Source: Perkinsus olseni
Lineage: Eukaryota; Perkinsozoa; Perkinsida; Perkinsidae
Direction: 5' to 3'
Assembly (NCBI GenBank): GCA_013115135.1
Contig: JABANP010000718.1
Coordinates: forward strand, 1 to 20,800
DNA length: 20,800 nucleotides
Below the pieces are notes generated by a model. The model worked only from the letters and a program-made list of their open reading frames with translations. It did not search any database and was not told where the DNA came from. The position numbers and the translations under genes are program-made. This document shows, piece after piece, positions 19,380-20,800 of this stretch (its first letter is position 1; each line of letters opens with the position of its first letter).

Positions 19380-19835
19380 TCATTGAAGGCTTCCAATTTG
19401 AAGCGGGTAGACATCATATCCAGTGGTAGCGGTCTGTACATAGAGGTACTGGTATCCATTCTCTATATAGGAACCAGTGAGGAAAGCGTTGTTGAAATAG
19501 CCGCTGGAGTCCTTAACGAGTTGAGCACATTGATCCATCAGCGTCAGGGTGATTCTTGGGGCACCGCTGCTCTGCTGAAGCCTATATCCACAATCATATT
19601 GACCTCTAGGTAGGCGGCCTTGCTTGGCAGTTATGAATACCCTACCGCCCTGTTGGCGAGTGAACTGGACCCTCTGGATAACTGGCTCCTTAGTGGGAGA
19701 GGAGTAGAAGACGTAGCTTCTATCGACGGGAAATCCGGATCCACCAGCGGAATCGGCATTGTTAGCCAGGAAGACCTCCGGATTGCACTGAGCGGCAACG
19801 AAGAGGAAGTGCAGACCAGTTAGGCAGAGGTACAT
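19380..19835 (-). CDS. Secreted 151-aa protein, unrecognised
   Basis: A single uninterrupted frame from ATG (19835) to TGA (19380-19382); an in-frame TAG about 40 bases upstream and no other ATG fix the start. Residues 1-16, MYLCLTGLHFLFVAAQ, form a typical signal peptide. The mature part has three cysteines (about residues 17, 82 and 103) and many aromatic and beta-prone stretches (SYVFYSSPTKEPVIQRVQF, GGRVFITAKQGRLPRGQYDC, SYIENGYQYLYVQTATTGYD). It has little charge bias and no membrane segment or repeats, which suggests a small beta-sheet extracellular or vesicle-lumen domain. I do not recognise the family. It lies 64 bases downstream of the next minus-strand frame (19900-20151). Codon use and length make it the best single-exon gene in the window. 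Confidence 0.65.
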   Translation of the reverse strand: MYLCLTGLHFLFVAAQCNPEVFLANNADSAGGSGFPVDRSYVFYSSPTKEPVIQRVQFTRQQGGRVFITAKQGRLPRGQYDCGYRLQQSSGAPRITLTLMDQCAQLVKDSSGYFNNAFLTGSYIENGYQYLYVQTATTGYDVYPLQIGSLQ

Positions 19836-19899
19836 TGAGGTCAGCTGGAGTTGAAGCTGAAGTGGGTGGCTTCTCTAACGCGAAGAAGGGCAAATCGTG

Positions 19900-20151
19900 C
19901 TATTCGTTAGGGCGACAAAGCTGCCGCAGCTTAGCAGCAGCTGCTGCGTACTTCTGAGCTGGAATGTCTAGCTTGAGACTGAGCAAAGAATGGGGTCCCT
20001 GAGAGTGACAAATCGCGGATTCCGGAATGCCATTGATGATTATTATGGTGACTGCCTCTGGTTTTTGCTTGAAGAGAAGCCTCTTAAGGAGGTTTTCTAC
20101 GTGACGGATCATTACGACTCTTAGTTCACCATGTGCATCATGCTCATGCAT
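19900..20151 (-). CDS. Possible SGNH/GDSL-hydrolase-like fragment
   Basis: A frame of 83 codons from an ATG at 20151; it is open further upstream to at least 20215 (LATHNNEL before the ATG). It reads IRHVENLLKRLLFKQKPEAV, then TIIIINGIPES, CHSQGPHSLLSLKLDIPAQK, and a short Ala run before the stop. The order (amphipathic helix, hydrophobic strand ending in N, a His a few residues before a second strand) is reminiscent of the C-terminal half of SGNH hydrolases. The catalytic Ser block (GDS) is not visible upstream, and I cannot identify the Asp-x-x-His pair. If related, it is a fragment or the last exon of a gene starting in or beyond 20339-20591. Low confidence. Confidence 0.3.
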   Translation of the reverse strand: MHEHDAHGELRVVMIRHVENLLKRLLFKQKPEAVTIIIINGIPESAICHSQGPHSLLSLKLDIPAQKYAAAAAKLRQLCRPNE

Positions 20152-20338
20152 GAGCTCGTTGTTGTGCGTAGCCAGACCGTTCTCGTGCGTTGCACAATTT
20201 ATCTCGATCTTGCGCGTGGGTGCGCGGCACGTTGTGTTCCGGCGACCGGAATCCGGCCCGTGCGAAGTTTACACTTCAAACCTTGAGCTTCAAAGTGATT
20301 CCGTCAAACTTCGTTTTTTACATGAAAGATATCCTAAG

Positions 20339-20591
20339 AACTTCATACCGTTGCCTAACAAGCGCGATATGCATGTCTCAGCTCCCAGTGTTATAGTCAT
20401 ACTCTGACTATAATTGTCAATAGAATCGTTACACTGGCAACGACCAGAGTCTGTTCTGTGCATTGAGACATCAGATGCCTGAATCTGAGGGGACGATCTC
20501 CGGGCGATCCTGCCTGCAATCCTGAATTTGGAATTTTAAGGACGACCATTTTCATGTCTGCTTGAGATAGCCGTACTTCGTACTCTGCTCT
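20339..20591 (-). CDS. Copy 2 of the inverted coding-like repeat family
   Basis: Inverted relative to 12693-12864. On the minus strand: RAEYEVRLSQADMK...NSGLQ (20591-20502), then MTITLGAETCISRLLGNG plus three residues (20401-20339). The second segment is identical in protein to copy 1, with only silent base differences. Between the two segments this copy carries about 80 extra bases (20403-20484) absent from copy 1, including a frame reading TLVVASVTILLTIIVRV. That could be a retained intron, an insertion or a real membrane segment. After the second segment the copies diverge completely. Further downstream on the same strand lies the fragment at 19900-20151, which may belong to the same gene. 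Confidence 0.45.
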
Positions 20592-20800
20592 GTCAGAGAA
20601 GAGACTGCACCTGTTCATCAGATACATACTATGTATGATACATCGGAGACGCCGATATTCCTAAACATATGTATGCCACTCGTGCCCTTCAACACCGCCA
20701 CCTTCGCCACTGGCGAATCGCCAGAAGTGTTTCCAATACATGCAATCGTGACCAAATAGAGCAAAAATCAAGAGCATCGAAGCGTATAGCAGACAAGGCC
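20592..20800. other. Window end, no gene seen
   Basis: Contains one-base-centred palindromes atacata-c-tatgtat (20622-20636) and ctggcga-a-tcgccag (20710-20724). Any upstream exon of the copy 2 family on the minus strand would lie here, but I could not find one. Confidence 0.5.

Overview
The window looks like nuclear DNA of a unicellular eukaryote, not a bacterium. Its one large gene is broken by a dozen or more spliceosomal introns with GT-AG ends (one clear GC-AG), many only 43-80 nt long. The style of the gene, and an interspersed element rich in GGGAAGAATG / CCCGGGAATT motifs, suggest an alveolate protist, possibly a Perkinsus-like organism. That assignment is inference and was not checked against a database.

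Layout. 1-337: no gene seen. 346-653: a 308-bp non-autonomous hAT-like element with matching 12-bp terminal inverted repeats and an 8-bp target duplication. It sits at the edge of the first copy (661-1490) of a diverged minus-strand sequence whose second copy (2880-3330) lacks the element; both copies read like decayed paralogues of one protein gene. 2072-2517 (minus): a two-exon gene for a small secreted, probably GPI-anchored Ser/Thr-rich protein. 3331-5057: no convincing gene, but several striking palindromes. 5058-11359 (plus): an intron-rich WDR17-type gene, a WD40 propeller followed by an alpha-helical C-terminal region; this is the best supported call. About 11390-12490 (minus): a possible unrecognised multi-exon gene. 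12693-12864 (plus) and 20339-20591 (minus): two inverted copies of a short coding-like family. 13337-13666: an exon-like frame followed by AATAAA. 13760-19379: mostly no convincing gene. 19380-19835 (minus): a 151-aa secreted protein. 19900-20151 (minus): a fragment weakly like an SGNH/GDSL hydrolase.

The most unusual signal is not a gene. Outside the WDR17 exons the DNA is peppered with perfect or near-perfect inverted repeats whose two arms (7-25 bp) are separated by exactly one base. I found 25 by eye, against about 1.3 expected for arms of 7 or more in random sequence of this length. Some overlap so that one segment can pair with either of two partners. Their sequences are mostly unrelated, so this looks like a process or a structural constraint, not a conventional repeat family.
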